NCBI RefSeq assembly: GCF_963662255.1
Contig: NC_085052.1
Location: forward strand, 29,832,654 to 29,896,653
Direction of reading: 5' to 3'
Length of the DNA stretch: 64,000 nucleotides
Origin: Cinclus cinclus
Lineage: Eukaryota; Chordata; Aves; Passeriformes; Cinclidae
Shown here: one piece after another, positions 14,501 to 32,494 of the stretch
Layout of the letters: each line of letters begins with the position of its first letter
How positions within the stretch are numbered: position 1 is the stretch's first letter
Notes under the pieces: model-generated
What the model was told of the DNA's origin: nothing
The model's database searches: none
Seen by the model: only the letters and a program-made list of their open reading frames with translations
Program-made: the position numbers and the translations under genes

Positions 14501-17500
14501 AAATAAGACCTTATGTTTGAAGACAGTGTTGAGGAGCAGATTCTCAACTACTGTAAATGTGACTCTATTTTTATTATCACTACTATTATCTACCAGCAGA
14601 GAATCTAGTCAAGCTTATGAAAGTCACTTAAAAAAATGGCAGACTACAAAACGAAACCACAGGTGCAATTTTGCACACACTTATCAAATCCGAGATAGAA
14701 AATCTTGGAGATTAAGCATACAGACCTCAAAAAAATCCACTGCAAAACTGGCCACTGGGGACAATTGATAATGATTTGAGAGACTGATTATGAGCCTATT
14801 GTAGTTTCACTATATTGACTGGCACTCCTGTGATAGTTGCTTTATTAAACATAGTAATTTTGATCATTAATTTCAGCATGAAACGGTTTTTACAGAGGTT
14901 TTTGTGCATTAGCCTAAGTGATTCTTCACTACAGAGAGAAATCAGTATGTCAGTACGGTACTGGACATCTTTGAAGTTTGCAGAATTTAACTGCCCAGAT
15001 GTTTCATGAAAGGCTTTCAATTCAGATATTATTTTCAGCCTGGCTGCCTACCAGAAAATAAATACCCTTCAATTTTTCATGGAGCCAGGAGAGTCTGAGT
15101 TATTCTCCTCTTCCCTGCCCCCCGCCTGGCTGCCAGTACCGAGGCACCAGAGTGACACCGCGTGGCCGAGGGAGAGGCAACACAAACTTTAGGAAGAGTA
15201 AGGAAATGGAACTTCTATCCCAAACACACATCAGGACTTTACATGTCTTGTTGCAGCTCTTCATAAAAAAAAAATCTTTGCTACAGTTCCATTGTTTCTA
15301 TTTTCATACATTTATATATTAAGTCCCAAATACTAAGAAAGAAAAAAAAAATATTTTATTACTGATCTAGGGAAAACTACCAAACATACACCATGAGATT
15401 AAAAAAAAAAAATACACTTTCCAGAAGACTTTTAAATGCTATTTTACTATTCATGATGATCTCTCTGACAACTTTTAAGAAATATTTTTTCCTTATAGAA
15501 ACAAATTAATTCAAGCTTTCTTATCCATCTGCCGATTCTATATATTCTACTGTTTTTGTTCCTCTTTTTATCCTTTTGCCTGTCACCAAAGGATGCTGAG
15601 TAGCTTCCCAGGAATTCAGTAGTTCCAGTACACTTGAGGAAGAGATTCTGATCAGGGTGAAGTAATTAATAGAAATTTTAATTCCTCATCCTCAGATGAT
15701 AGTTTTAAAATCAAAAAAGGTCAAGACAAATCTAAGAGAAGAGAGCCCCCTCCCACCCCATTTCTTGCAGCCAGTGAGTTAAAGGATATTTCAGAAACAT
15801 ATTTGGATTGTGGAGAGAAAAATTGACAGATCTCATACACATTTGTAATACAGAATGTTATATGCTCAGAACCCAAAACACTGAAATATTTACATTCCTG
15901 TCCGCAGCTTACATGGCAGAGGGTTGAAATGAAGCACAGAAAGTCAAGGGTTGGCTCACACTGGGGGAGTTCTGAGGCAACACAAAAAGGTTGAGATCCT
16001 GTGGGGAGCTACTGAAGATGGGACACTAAGGGACAGTCTTTTCCCTGCCTGCCTTTAACTAGTGAAGTCCTTCCTGACCTCCACAGGGCTCACAGCATGA
16101 TCCATGAGAGAGCCTACAGGGGGAAGGAAAAGGACTGACCTCTCCTTTCACACCCCCCTGCCGCCAGTTGGGAGAATTTTGGAGTCCTCTTCTTATATGA
16201 AAGAGTCAAGATGAGTGTTACCTAACCTTCAGGTGTTAGATAGCCCTCCTTGTTGTCTTTAGTCTCCACTGGAAGCAAGACATGCAGAGCCAGCCCTTGG
16301 CTAAACTGTGATGTTCTTCCTCTAATCACTGGCAAGGGGGATGGCCTTAAAAATAGTCAATTTGTGGTGCATCTTAAGGCAATAGATGAGATGAGAGAGG
16401 AGAAAAATAGCCCTGAAGGGAAATGGGAATGAGGACTGTTAATGATACAGACATAAAATCTCTCCTTTTTTACACAAAACTCCACCCTCTTCTCAAAGAC
16501 CAGAAATTGGCAGGAAAAGTGATAGTTAATGTGTTTTGTGCAAAGAAAGTCAGTAGATGCAGAGGAAATGAAAAAGGGTCCCAGGCTGTCATGGGAAAAA
16601 CCTGTTCCTCAGGCCCAAGGATCCATGCTGGAAAGTACCCAGATCCCTGGTTTTGGCTCCCAGTCAAACACTTTGCCTTGCATTTGGCCAGGTATTTTGT
16701 GAGTTGTATGCAGGCTTTTTTAAGAATTCAATTGGTTGCCACTTAAAATAGTTAGGGGAAAATATTTATTTTTTTTAAATCCACTCCTAGTAATCTAATC
16801 TAAACCCTTCAGAGGTCAGTAGTAAGGTTTTCATTAAATTCAAAGAACTGAATATAACTATTCCTGTAAAGCCAGTAATTATTCCCCAGGGCATGATGCC
16901 TGTCACTTCAGCAATTTGGAGAGACCAGCTTTCACCTCCAGTTCTTCCATTAAAAGGAGCCAGCCACCTGTACTGGAGATATATGTTTAAGATCACTCAA
17001 TTAATCAGTTAGCAGCAGCATCAATAGCCTGCTATTGATTCAAACACAACAAGAATATATTGAAACAGCCAGGCAGAAGTAAAATATGCCCAACAACAGA
17101 GGAGAAAACCCAGCACCCTGCTGACATTTGCACACAAGGAGACAATGCTTTATACAGGAATACAGTGGGAACAAAATCAAAAGCCATTACCTGGAATAAG
17201 CCACTTATGCAGCAGATGTAAACCAGAGCAGTTGGTTATGGGAAAAGCAATGGGAAATTGTTAGATTACTCCATAAATTGATGCAGCTTGTCAGAAAATA
17301 AGGCAAGGAACTTGCTGCAGAATAAATAGTCAGGCTTAATGAAAGTAGGGCCTGTATATCAGTGTTTCCTTATTCCCACTCAGTCTTTACAGACTCAATA
17401 TAAAATAAAATCAGAGTCAGTGATAGTGCTGTGCCTTTGTGCAGGTCTGTGGGCACCAAGAAAATAGTGCTGTTCAAAACTGGCTGTTCAGAAGTAACCC

Positions 17501-19940
17501 CAGACACCAACATGAGGACACTGGTAAGTTCCCAGTCATTTGCTGCTTTAAAGTAATTTTAAGTGTAGCAAATGCAATCAGACTGAGTAAGTGTCTTCTT
17601 TCTGACTCCAGCAGGTATATTTCCCATCCCCTCTGGACCAATATAAAACTTACACCCACCTCACATTTCAGCAGCTCACTAGCACTTGGCAAATTAAAGA
17701 AAAAACCAAACCACTGCCAAAACCCCAGTCTGATCCTGTGTAAAATCCCATTCTTGTATACATAAAACTTTTTCACCTACATTACTTTTTAATGGTATGG
17801 AGGACAAGCAAGTGAAGTCAAACACCCAAGTTAAGTTTATAATTTTCAGCTGGGGTTTACTTGTGCTCTAGTAGAAAACAAGATCCTGAACAGCCATAGT
17901 GGGAGAGGTAATACTGACACAATATTACATTACAGAACTTCATTTTAGACAAGAGCACATTGTTTTTAAATAAGGTAATTTCATCTCCAGTTCTTATAAT
18001 ATTCAGAAGAAAGCTACTGCAATAGGCAGAAATAAATAGGACTGCTGATTATCACCCACAGTGGATTAATTCCCCAAAGTGCAGGGCACGCCCCGTCTTC
18101 ACTGGAGTAAAATTGAGCTTTAGGTGACCAAAGCTTGAACATCACAAACCTTCCACATACAAGGTGCAGGCAGCAGGGCAGTTACCAAGAGTAGATGTTA
18201 TTTGCCATAAGGGAAGCAATTTGCCTCACTGATAACTTTACCTCACTGATAACAGTGGAGCTGTGACAGCGAGTCAGGTGTCTCAGTATGATACTGAGCA
18301 AATGATCTCACCTGAGGTGCAGATAGACAGCATTGTGTTCCCTTGCCTTTCCCCTTTACTTGGAGCACTACAATAGCTCTTTCAGAGCTGGTGATGTCAC
18401 AGCAGCTGTTACAGTACCTGGCTAAACAAGGAAGATTGCAGACTTGGAGTGAGTTATTGTTTGAAAAGCTCTCTTTGGAAATTTTAGTACTTAAGTTGTT
18501 AGTTAAGATAGCTAAAGCATTCCCCATATCACATTAAACTGAGACAGACGTCATTTACAAAACAAAAACATTTACCAGTTCTGCAACACAATCTTTAGTT
18601 TGCCCACCTGAAGTCTTTTCCACATGCAGAACCTAGTCTGTGCACTAGCTTGATTTTTAATGCAATTACTTTTTCTACACCAAGGTAGGCAATTAGCAGT
18701 AACAATTACAAATCTCTTGGCCTGTAAAGCCTGTATCAAGTTACTACATGCAAATGGAGACAAATTAGGTCCCTACTTTGTCTTGAAATTGCATCCTTTC
18801 ACTGGTGTTACCAGAAAGGAGTCAGCTATCACAATCTTCTCCCCCACTGCTTTCAATTAAGTAACTTATCTGTATGATTTCAAAAAACCTCTCCTCCTCA
18901 GTGCTCTGCTATCAAAGGATTCCATTAAGCCAAGTCTCCAGCATTTCTGGAGACTAAGAGCAGTGGTAGTTTGCAGAGAACAGTGGTAACAGCCCAAGTG
19001 GTATTTCTCTCTCATCATGCTGCTTGTTAACAAAAGCTAGGTCTAACACTTTCAGCTACTCAAAGACATAATAAATATCTGATTAACTGGATGAATGTCA
19101 TCATCTCCACTGCTTTTAGTGTCCAGATTCAGCAGCTGTAGGACAGGGCTTCTACAGTCCTCTCTATAGAGTTCATATCAGTGCTTTCACACACCTGATT
19201 TAGAAATCTAAATACTTTCAGTACTGTTCCCTACTGTGCTTCAAGCCTTGGCCCCTAACCAGCAAGGAAAGGAGCACTACAGTGCCTAGAGCCAATAAAA
19301 AACACAGACCAGATGCATACCCCATCCCTACTGATGTGTCTGAAGGCCAAGAATGGAGGTTGCAATTGGAAACTAACACAGAATCCATTATTAGTGCACT
19401 CCTTTGAACTTTATTTGAACTTTTGACAATACTCTCACCTGTTCAGTTAAACGCCAGGGAGCTTTAAAAAGCTTCTGCTTTAATTATGGGAAAGTCTGTA
19501 GCCAGATGGCAGCTCAGTTCACCATTACAGCTCCTAGGAGTTCACATGCCAACATCTTGGTAAATTTCTTGGGTCTCCAAGATAACAAAAGTAGAGATGC
19601 TTTTGTTAAAACAAAATATCAAAAAGGGAGTTGTCAGATAATGACTTCTAGCTACCTTAAAATCAGTTTGGCCATCCATGCTTTTGTTCTTCAGCATTTC
19701 TCACAGTTGATGTCCTTTGGCACATCAATTGTCATGCTCAACTAAAATTGTAACTGACATGACACTGAAACCACTGGAACTTGAGAATTACCTATCATAT
19801 CAGGAACAACCATTTACAAATCTGAGTTAGCAGCTTTTTTGGCCAAGTGGTACCTTTCCAGTGTATTCCAAAGAAAACAAGAGTCTGTAGAGCAGCCATG
19901 GGCAGGAAATAAGTTCAGTCCTTCCTCCTTTAACTGGGGT
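11516..19940. other. Non-coding sequence between CR1 and the CDK1 3' end
   Basis: AT-rich sequence with scattered short open frames (none above about 110 codons) and A-rich runs. A small GC-richer patch lies near 15.1 kb. No gene, RNA or repeat family is recognised, apart from a short direct repeat (CCTCACTGATAAC, twice) near 18.23-18.25 kb. Confidence 0.7.
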
Positions 19941-19946
19941 TAAAGC

Positions 19947-19952
19947 TTTATT
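19947..19952 (-). terminator. Probable CDK1 polyadenylation signal (AATAAA)
   Basis: AATAAA lies on the minus strand about 210 nt after the CDK1 stop. This implies a short 3' UTR ending near 19.93 kb. Further AATAAA motifs lie downstream (for example near 19.41 kb), so longer 3' UTRs are possible. Confidence 0.6.
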
Positions 19953-20161
19953 TATAGAAAGTTGGCTGCATTAATTGCAGCAATATTTGCATTGTATCTG
20001 AACTCAGCACTAACAGGTTAATATTTACATTTAGATAACACTTAAACCAAAACAAACTGAATACAGCCAATCTTAAGAGCAAAAAGACAGACATACAGAT
20101 TGCAGACTTAAGAGTAAAAGGAATCACAATTATTTCATTCTGGATGATTTAGTCCAAAGGT

Positions 20162-27468
<7,307 letters not shown>

Positions 27469-27482
27469 TGCTGTAGTTTTCC

Positions 27483-28371
27483 CTGAAATGGACAGGAAGA
27501 AAGAAACAGAAAATGAGGGAGAGTAGTTGACGTCCTGAACACAGACAAGTCACTGAACCTATGCCAACTCTTTAGAAGCAAGTTATGCCTCATATCACTA
27601 AGACATAAATTGAAACACTTAACTGTTCTCATCAACAAAAACACATATTTATTCAGAATTCCAAATACAAAAACTACACCACAAAGCACGAGAGGGCAAT
27701 AATTCCAGAGAGGGGAAAAAAACCCCAAAAAACTAAAAAATCCTTTAAGAAAGCTCCTCCAGGGAACCGAAAAAAAGTGCACCCTACTTATCATTTCTAT
27801 TTAACTACTCACTCATTCATCACTCACACATTCCTCACTCAAGAGGAATAAAGCTAGAAACAGAAAGGAATGCCGCTATGTAAAAATCCAGGAACCGGGT
27901 GTTAGCCCAGCCAGGGAACGCCGGCCCAGAGCGTCACCGGGCGAGCGCCCCGCGTAGCCCCGGAGCGGGACGGCAGGCAGAACCGGGGCTGCACTCCGCA
28001 CCTCCCCCGCTGCTCCGGACCAGTACCGGCTGCCAGGGGGCTACAGACACCGAGCGGACCCCAATTACCCACGGCTCCGGGAGGCTACCGGCTCCGGCCA
28101 GGGCGAGCAGCCACCTCCGGCCGCGCGGGCCCCGCTCGGCGCGGCCCAGCCCCGGCCCCTCTCCCGCCGGCCCGAGGCGCTCCCCCGCTCCCCGCCCGAC
28201 TCTCCGGGGCGCTCCCCGCCGCAGCGCGGAAAGGGCCGGGCGGCCGCGCCGTCCTCCCGGGCTGGGGAGCGGGACCCCGCGCGGGCTCGGGAGCGCGCAT
28301 CCCTCCGCCCCGGCGCCCCCCTGCCCCTCGCGCGGCCGCGCGCGCCAACGGCCCCGCCGCGCGCCCCTCAC
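27483..28371 (-). other. CDK1: CDK1 intron 1 (inferred)
   Basis: About 890 bp between the proposed non-coding exon 1 and the ATG exon. Its upstream half is part of the CpG island. Its limits depend on the inferred exon 1 donor. Confidence 0.6.
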
Positions 28372-28465
28372 CCGCGGAGCCGCTGCGCGCGCGCGCACCG
28401 CACGAGCCGCCGCCGCCGCCGTACAGGCACGTCCGCAGCGCCGCGCGAGCTGGGGGCGGAGCCGC
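28372..28465 (-). other. CDK1: CDK1 exon 1, non-coding 5' UTR (approximate 5' end)
   Basis: This exon is inferred. A good splice donor (GCGG then GTGAGG on the minus strand) follows base 28372. The next downstream acceptor, at 27483, leads straight into the ATG exon. The 5' edge is placed just downstream of the CDE/CHR element, where such promoters usually start transcription. There is no TATA box. The exact start site cannot be read from sequence, and other donors in this GC-rich stretch are possible. Confidence 0.6.
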
Positions 28466-28471
28466 CGCGCA

Positions 28472-28556
28472 TTCGAACCGACCGCCCGGCCGCGCTCCGC
28501 CAATGGCGCCGCTCCGGGCCCGTTCAAAGCGGCCAATCAGCGCGCTCCGCGCCAAA
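28472..28556 (-). promoter_or_regulatory. CDK1 core promoter: E2F-like site, two CCAAT boxes, CDE/CHR
   Basis: Read on the minus strand in order: TTTGGCGC (28556-28549), an E2F consensus; inverted CCAAT (28537-28533); TTTGAA (28528-28523), CHR-like; a second inverted CCAAT (28504-28500); and GGCGG (28486-28482), a four-base spacer, then TTCGAA (28477-28472). The last unit matches the CDE/CHR tandem of G2/M genes. CCAAT pairs about 33 bp apart are typical NF-Y sites in such promoters. Known family biology is that DREAM (LIN54) represses through the CHR in resting cells, and that B-MYB and FOXM1 activate with NF-Y in G2. The motifs are seen; factor binding is inferred. Confidence 0.85.
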
Positions 28557-28847
28557 GCGAGGCCCAAAAGGCGGCTTTGGCTCCGCGGGGAGGGGCGAGA
28601 TAGAGAAATGCTGCACGGCCGGGCGCCGCGAGCTGAGGATGCGCCAGATGTCCCCGTGGTTCACGGATGGCGCGAGCCGAGGCAGGCTGGCGGGGTGGGC
28701 GGGTCGTTGCGCGTAGCCCTAAGCCGGCGAGGCGGGGGCGCTGGGACGGTGCCACTGGGCGGACTGGGCGCGATCCCGGAATCGCGGAATGGGTCAGGCT
28801 GCAAGGGGCACCCGTGGGTCTTCCTGGTCCCACCTCTCTGTTCGTTC

Positions 28848-29222
28848 AGGGTCGTCCCAGGGTACATGGTACAGGACCGCGTCCAGACGGTTCTGGACTA
28901 TCTCCAGCCGTCCTCTCTGGACAGCCTGTCTCCCAGTGCTCGGTCACTACACGGTAAAATTCTTCCTCCTGTTGTGGTGGAACTCCTGGGCATCGCTTCC
29001 TGCCCGTTCCTCTCGCTAGTCCCAAGGAGCAGCGCCCAGTCCCTGCTCTGAGCCTTCCTTGCAGACAGGGACGGTGTTCCCTGTCAAGGATACACAAGGG
29101 ACGGTGTTCCCTGTCAGCTGTCTCTGCTCCAGGCTGGACAGCCCCAGCTCCTTCAGCCTCTCCCCCTCGGAGAGATGCTCTAGTTGCTTGGTCAACTTTA
29201 TATCTCTTCACAGGACCCTGGG
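28848..29222 (-). mobile_element. CR1 LINE fragment just upstream of the CDK1 promoter
   Basis: The plus strand reads as reverse-complement CR1: CATGGTACAGGACCGCGTCC, GTTCTGGACTATCTCCAG, a degenerate TTCTTCCTCCTG, then CTCCAGGCTGGACAGCCCC and CTCCTTCAGCCTCTCC. It is heavily diverged and 5' truncated. It contains a 19-bp direct repeat (29068-29086 and 29098-29116). It sits about 300 bp upstream of the CCAAT boxes. Confidence 0.85.
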
Positions 29223-31163
29223 TCGCTGAAATAACACTTTGGGCTATTGGAGTGGTTTGGGGACTATAATTCTATTTGGACCAGGTTAGGTGTTAACTGA
29301 AGCTTCTTTTAATCAAGTGTGTTAGATTTGGATGCCATGGCCAGCCAGAGCATAAATTCATTATTTTCAGCCGCATGGGTGCTGATCTGGGAAGTTCTGC
29401 TGTGGCCCTAGGAGCTGCTTTTAAGGTATACGCCTTAATAGAAGGTCATTGGGTAACTTAATTCCCCAGAAGATGGGACGTGTGTCTGTAGGCAAAATAG
29501 AATTCTGCATCCCTCCTCCCAGATTAAGAAAGATTAGTCACTGTGCTATGCTATTTTATGAAAGAAGAGTTGGGCATTAGAGAGGCACCTGTGGGCCCCG
29601 CTCAGCGAGCCCACCACCAGCTGCAACCTTCCTCCACTGGTACCCAGGAAAGTGGGACTAGGGTACATGAGTTAACGAAAGGCCTGGGAAAATACTACTC
29701 CAAGCAAATCCTGCTACTGAGAAACTGCAATGCTAAATAGATTAGCAAAGGTCACGTGTTTCTAGTTTTACAAGTCATTCCCGTGCAGGACAATTCCAGC
29801 TGTGGATTCTGAGGCGCTGCTGACCCAATTTATCATCAGCACTGACAGTCCTGGGCCAGCAGCCCCTATGGAAACCTACAGTCCCTGCAGGGGCGAGACA
29901 GACACCACTTCACACTGCTGATGTTACTGCCTTTCTTAATTGCTTCATTGCACTGGTTTACAACATTCTTGAAGGATGGCTTTTCTGCCTGTCTTAAATG
30001 TAAGCAGGGCAGGGTGTTGAGAACAAAATCACACAGGTTCTCCCTTCAAGTATTTCTTTGGGATGATGATTCCAGGAGGCAGGACTATTTATGTTACACT
30101 TCCCTCTCATCCCCTACCCCGTGGCAGAGTCAGAGACAGCTACTGAGTGTGTTTCAGGGATAAAGCCCCTCCACTTTCCCTGCCCTCCTGGAGAATATTT
30201 GCAGCTTATGGTGTGTATGCTCGTGAGTCTGTTTACCTTGAATCCTGTATTCCCACCCCTTGCTGGGGATTTACCTGCCTATAACAAGGCTTTTGTATAT
30301 ATGGGAACATGGCCTCACATCTTGTGAAATTCATAGGAAAAAACCTGATGTGCTCTGCTGTGCACAGTGGCAGAGAATTTCTACCCTGTGTGTGTACCAA
30401 AGCAGCCAGGACACAGCAGTCTGGGCACAGCAATGCCTGTGGATCAGCTGCACAGCTCAGACAGAGTATGGACACATCCTTCAGGCCTGGCTCCGCACTG
30501 GCAGCATTATCAGCTCTGCAGCTTTGGGGCAATTGTTTTCTACTGCCAGCACAGGACTGGAGCTACTGCTGCTGGACTAGTGCTTACCTAGGGACCTTAG
30601 GTAAGTGTCTGAAGTCCAACTTTCCCTTCAGAGGAAAAGGAAACCTGTCTTGGAAGCCCCAGACACATGGTAACCCTAGTTAATATACAGGGGTTGGTGA
30701 TGGTATCATAATTATTCAGTTCTATAAATTATTATAAGCTATATTAAAATACAGAGAGATTATATATAAAATATACTATGTCTGAAAATACTGAATACAC
30801 TGATCCAAATTTTCTTGAAAGTGAGGTCTTTTTTCCCTAGCTTTAGTTTAAATATACACAAGTATTTCTTAGCTGTGCTCAGACTGTCCTTCCTGCTGGG
30901 CATTAACTGTTCATTCTCAGAGTGCTTGCTGAATTTTCAAACTCTTTGAGAATGTCTTTTTCTATACATCCTATTGTGTCATGAGAGGAAAGACCAGGAG
31001 GCACCAGAAGGAAAGCTGGTTAGACAGCAGCTCTCTCTTGTGAAGGAACCCCACTTGTTTCATATGTGAGGGGACTTCTCCATGAGCCAGCTGCACACAG
31101 CACTGTGACCTGTTTGAGGTCATCCTCTTGGTCAGCACCTAAAGTCACAAGTTTAGCCTTTTC
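29223..31163. other. Non-coding sequence between CR1 and LTR-2
   Basis: Mixed composition. Open frames reach about 124 codons around 30.3-30.7 kb but overlap in several frames on both strands and match no known family. No promoter or RNA gene is recognised. Confidence 0.65.
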
Positions 31164-31168
31164 TGATA

Positions 31169-31877
31169 TGTCCTGGTTTGAAAAGACAGGTGTGTGCTAG
31201 GGGAGAGCAGGGCCTTCCCTCGAAATGTAGCTAATAAACCCCTCCCTAGGAATTAGTATAATTCTGGAATTAAGGGGGCTCTCAGGCAAAGATATGGGGA
31301 TAGGAGTAACAGCTCTTGACTTGTATATGTGTGTATATAAATATGTATATGTGTGTATATAAAACAAGGCAAACAGAACAACAACCCGTAGGAAATGAAG
31401 AGCAAGCAGGAGAGGAAGGCAGCAAACAGCTCTTTTGGCTGCGGACACCTTTCCCCCTTTCCCCCTTTCCCCCTTTCCCCCGCCGTGCGGTTCCCGGCCC
31501 AGCGGCTCCCGGCGCAGGGACAGGTGCGGGGATCCCGCGGGGCTGCAGGAGTGCTGGGGGTGATGGGGGCTCTGTCCCGATGGCAAGGCTGGAGGAGAGG
31601 CTCTGCTCGCGGGTCCCTGGGGCGGTGTCGGTCCCGGTGTTTCAGCAGGATGCTCGGAGATGGCAGGCTGAGGCAGCACAGAGTCCGAGCAGGGGTGCGG
31701 GCTCCAACACCTTTACCTGCCCCTGATCTCGTGGTGCTTCCCCTCCTCCACTGCGAGAGAAACTCCAAAAAAGAACAGGGAGCCTCCCCCATCACTAGCC
31801 ATCTTAGCATGTCAATGGGAAAAACATCCAGACAGAGAGGAAAGGGGGGGGGAAAAAGAAAAAAACAACCCCCAACA
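31169..31877 (+). mobile_element. LTR-2: solo endogenous-retrovirus LTR with perfect target duplication
   Basis: It starts TGTCCTGGTTTGAAAAGACA and ends CCCCCAACA. An exact five-base duplication TGATA flanks it (31164-31168 and 31878-31882). It is 709 bp, in the same family and orientation as LTR-1. No gag, pol or env sequence is next to it. It contains a duplicated TATATG-rich stretch (about 31322-31363), an eight-base pyrimidine repeat (31449-31481) and a CpG-rich second half. This is a passerine-style solo LTR; the exact family name needs a library search. Confidence 0.93.
31449..31481 (+). repeat. CTTTCCCC short tandem repeat within LTR-2
   Basis: About four units of an eight-base C/T repeat. 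LTR-1 has only a single TTTCCCC at the equivalent place, so the repeat expanded in this copy. Confidence 0.85.
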
Positions 31878-32080
31878 TGATACCTTTAGAAAAGGTCTGG
31901 AAGGTGGATGGCTTTGAGATCCCTCTGATCACTGTTGCACTCCAAGCCCAGCACCACTGCTCCTACCTTTGTGTCAGCTCTTGTGCCTCAGGGCCCAGGC
32001 TGTGCTGGCTTAATCAGGTAAGCAGCTCAGGGACATCGTTTTGCTTCGGTCTCTGTGTTGGGTGGATTGGTGGCCATGCC

Positions 32081-32488
32081 TGTTGCATACAGGTAAAGAT
32101 ATGATAAAAGAAAGGCCTTAAAAAATCAGGCCATGCTCTGCTGAATTACCAACTAACCTGTGAGTTCCCAGAAAAAAGAATTAAAGGGATGAGAGGCAGT
32201 TAACACCACAGCCTATTCGAGTAAGACAAAATAAGTTTTTACCTGCATAAACAATAAATCTATCCCATGAGAATCAGCGAAGAACATATGTAAACATTCT
32301 AAGAATAGAGAGATTTGATAGACAGGTAAAATGACATCTACTAACCAGTGAATTGAGTGGCAAGAAAACTACTAGCCATTTGTAGTTAAACACAAAGTCT
32401 GTGAAAACTGTATAAAAATTAGTTATGTGAATAAAGAATTGGCTTTTCCTTCACGAAGAAACTGAGTCCTGTCTGCTTTACTGCAACA
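32081..32488 (+). mobile_element. LTR-3: solo LTR of a different retroviral family
   Basis: It starts TGTTGC and ends GCAACA, a perfect terminal inverted repeat of the LTR type. Flanks are CATGCC (32075-32080) and CGTGCC (32489-32494), a six-base duplication with one mismatch. It is 408 bp. It carries TATAAAA near 32410 and AATAAA near 32431 in the order expected of an LTR promoter and polyadenylation signal. The six-base duplication suggests an ERVK-like class. No internal retroviral genes are present. Confidence 0.75.
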
Positions 32489-32494
32489 CGTGCC

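Larger units (their letters stand above)
27900..28800. promoter_or_regulatory. CpG island over the CDK1 promoter, exon 1 and intron 1
   Basis: A GC-rich, CpG-dense block in otherwise AT-rich DNA. It covers the upstream region, exon 1 and much of intron 1 of CDK1. Long open frames on both strands here (up to about 234 codons) result from stop-poor GC-rich sequence and show no recognisable protein domain. Edges are estimated by eye. Confidence 0.9.

Noticed and set aside
27899..28603. 234-codon plus-strand open frame and 160-200-codon minus-strand frames over the CDK1 CpG island
   Set aside because: Open in several frames on both strands at once, rich in Ala, Arg, Pro and Gly with no domain. 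This is expected from stop-poor GC-rich DNA, and the region is promoter and exon 1.
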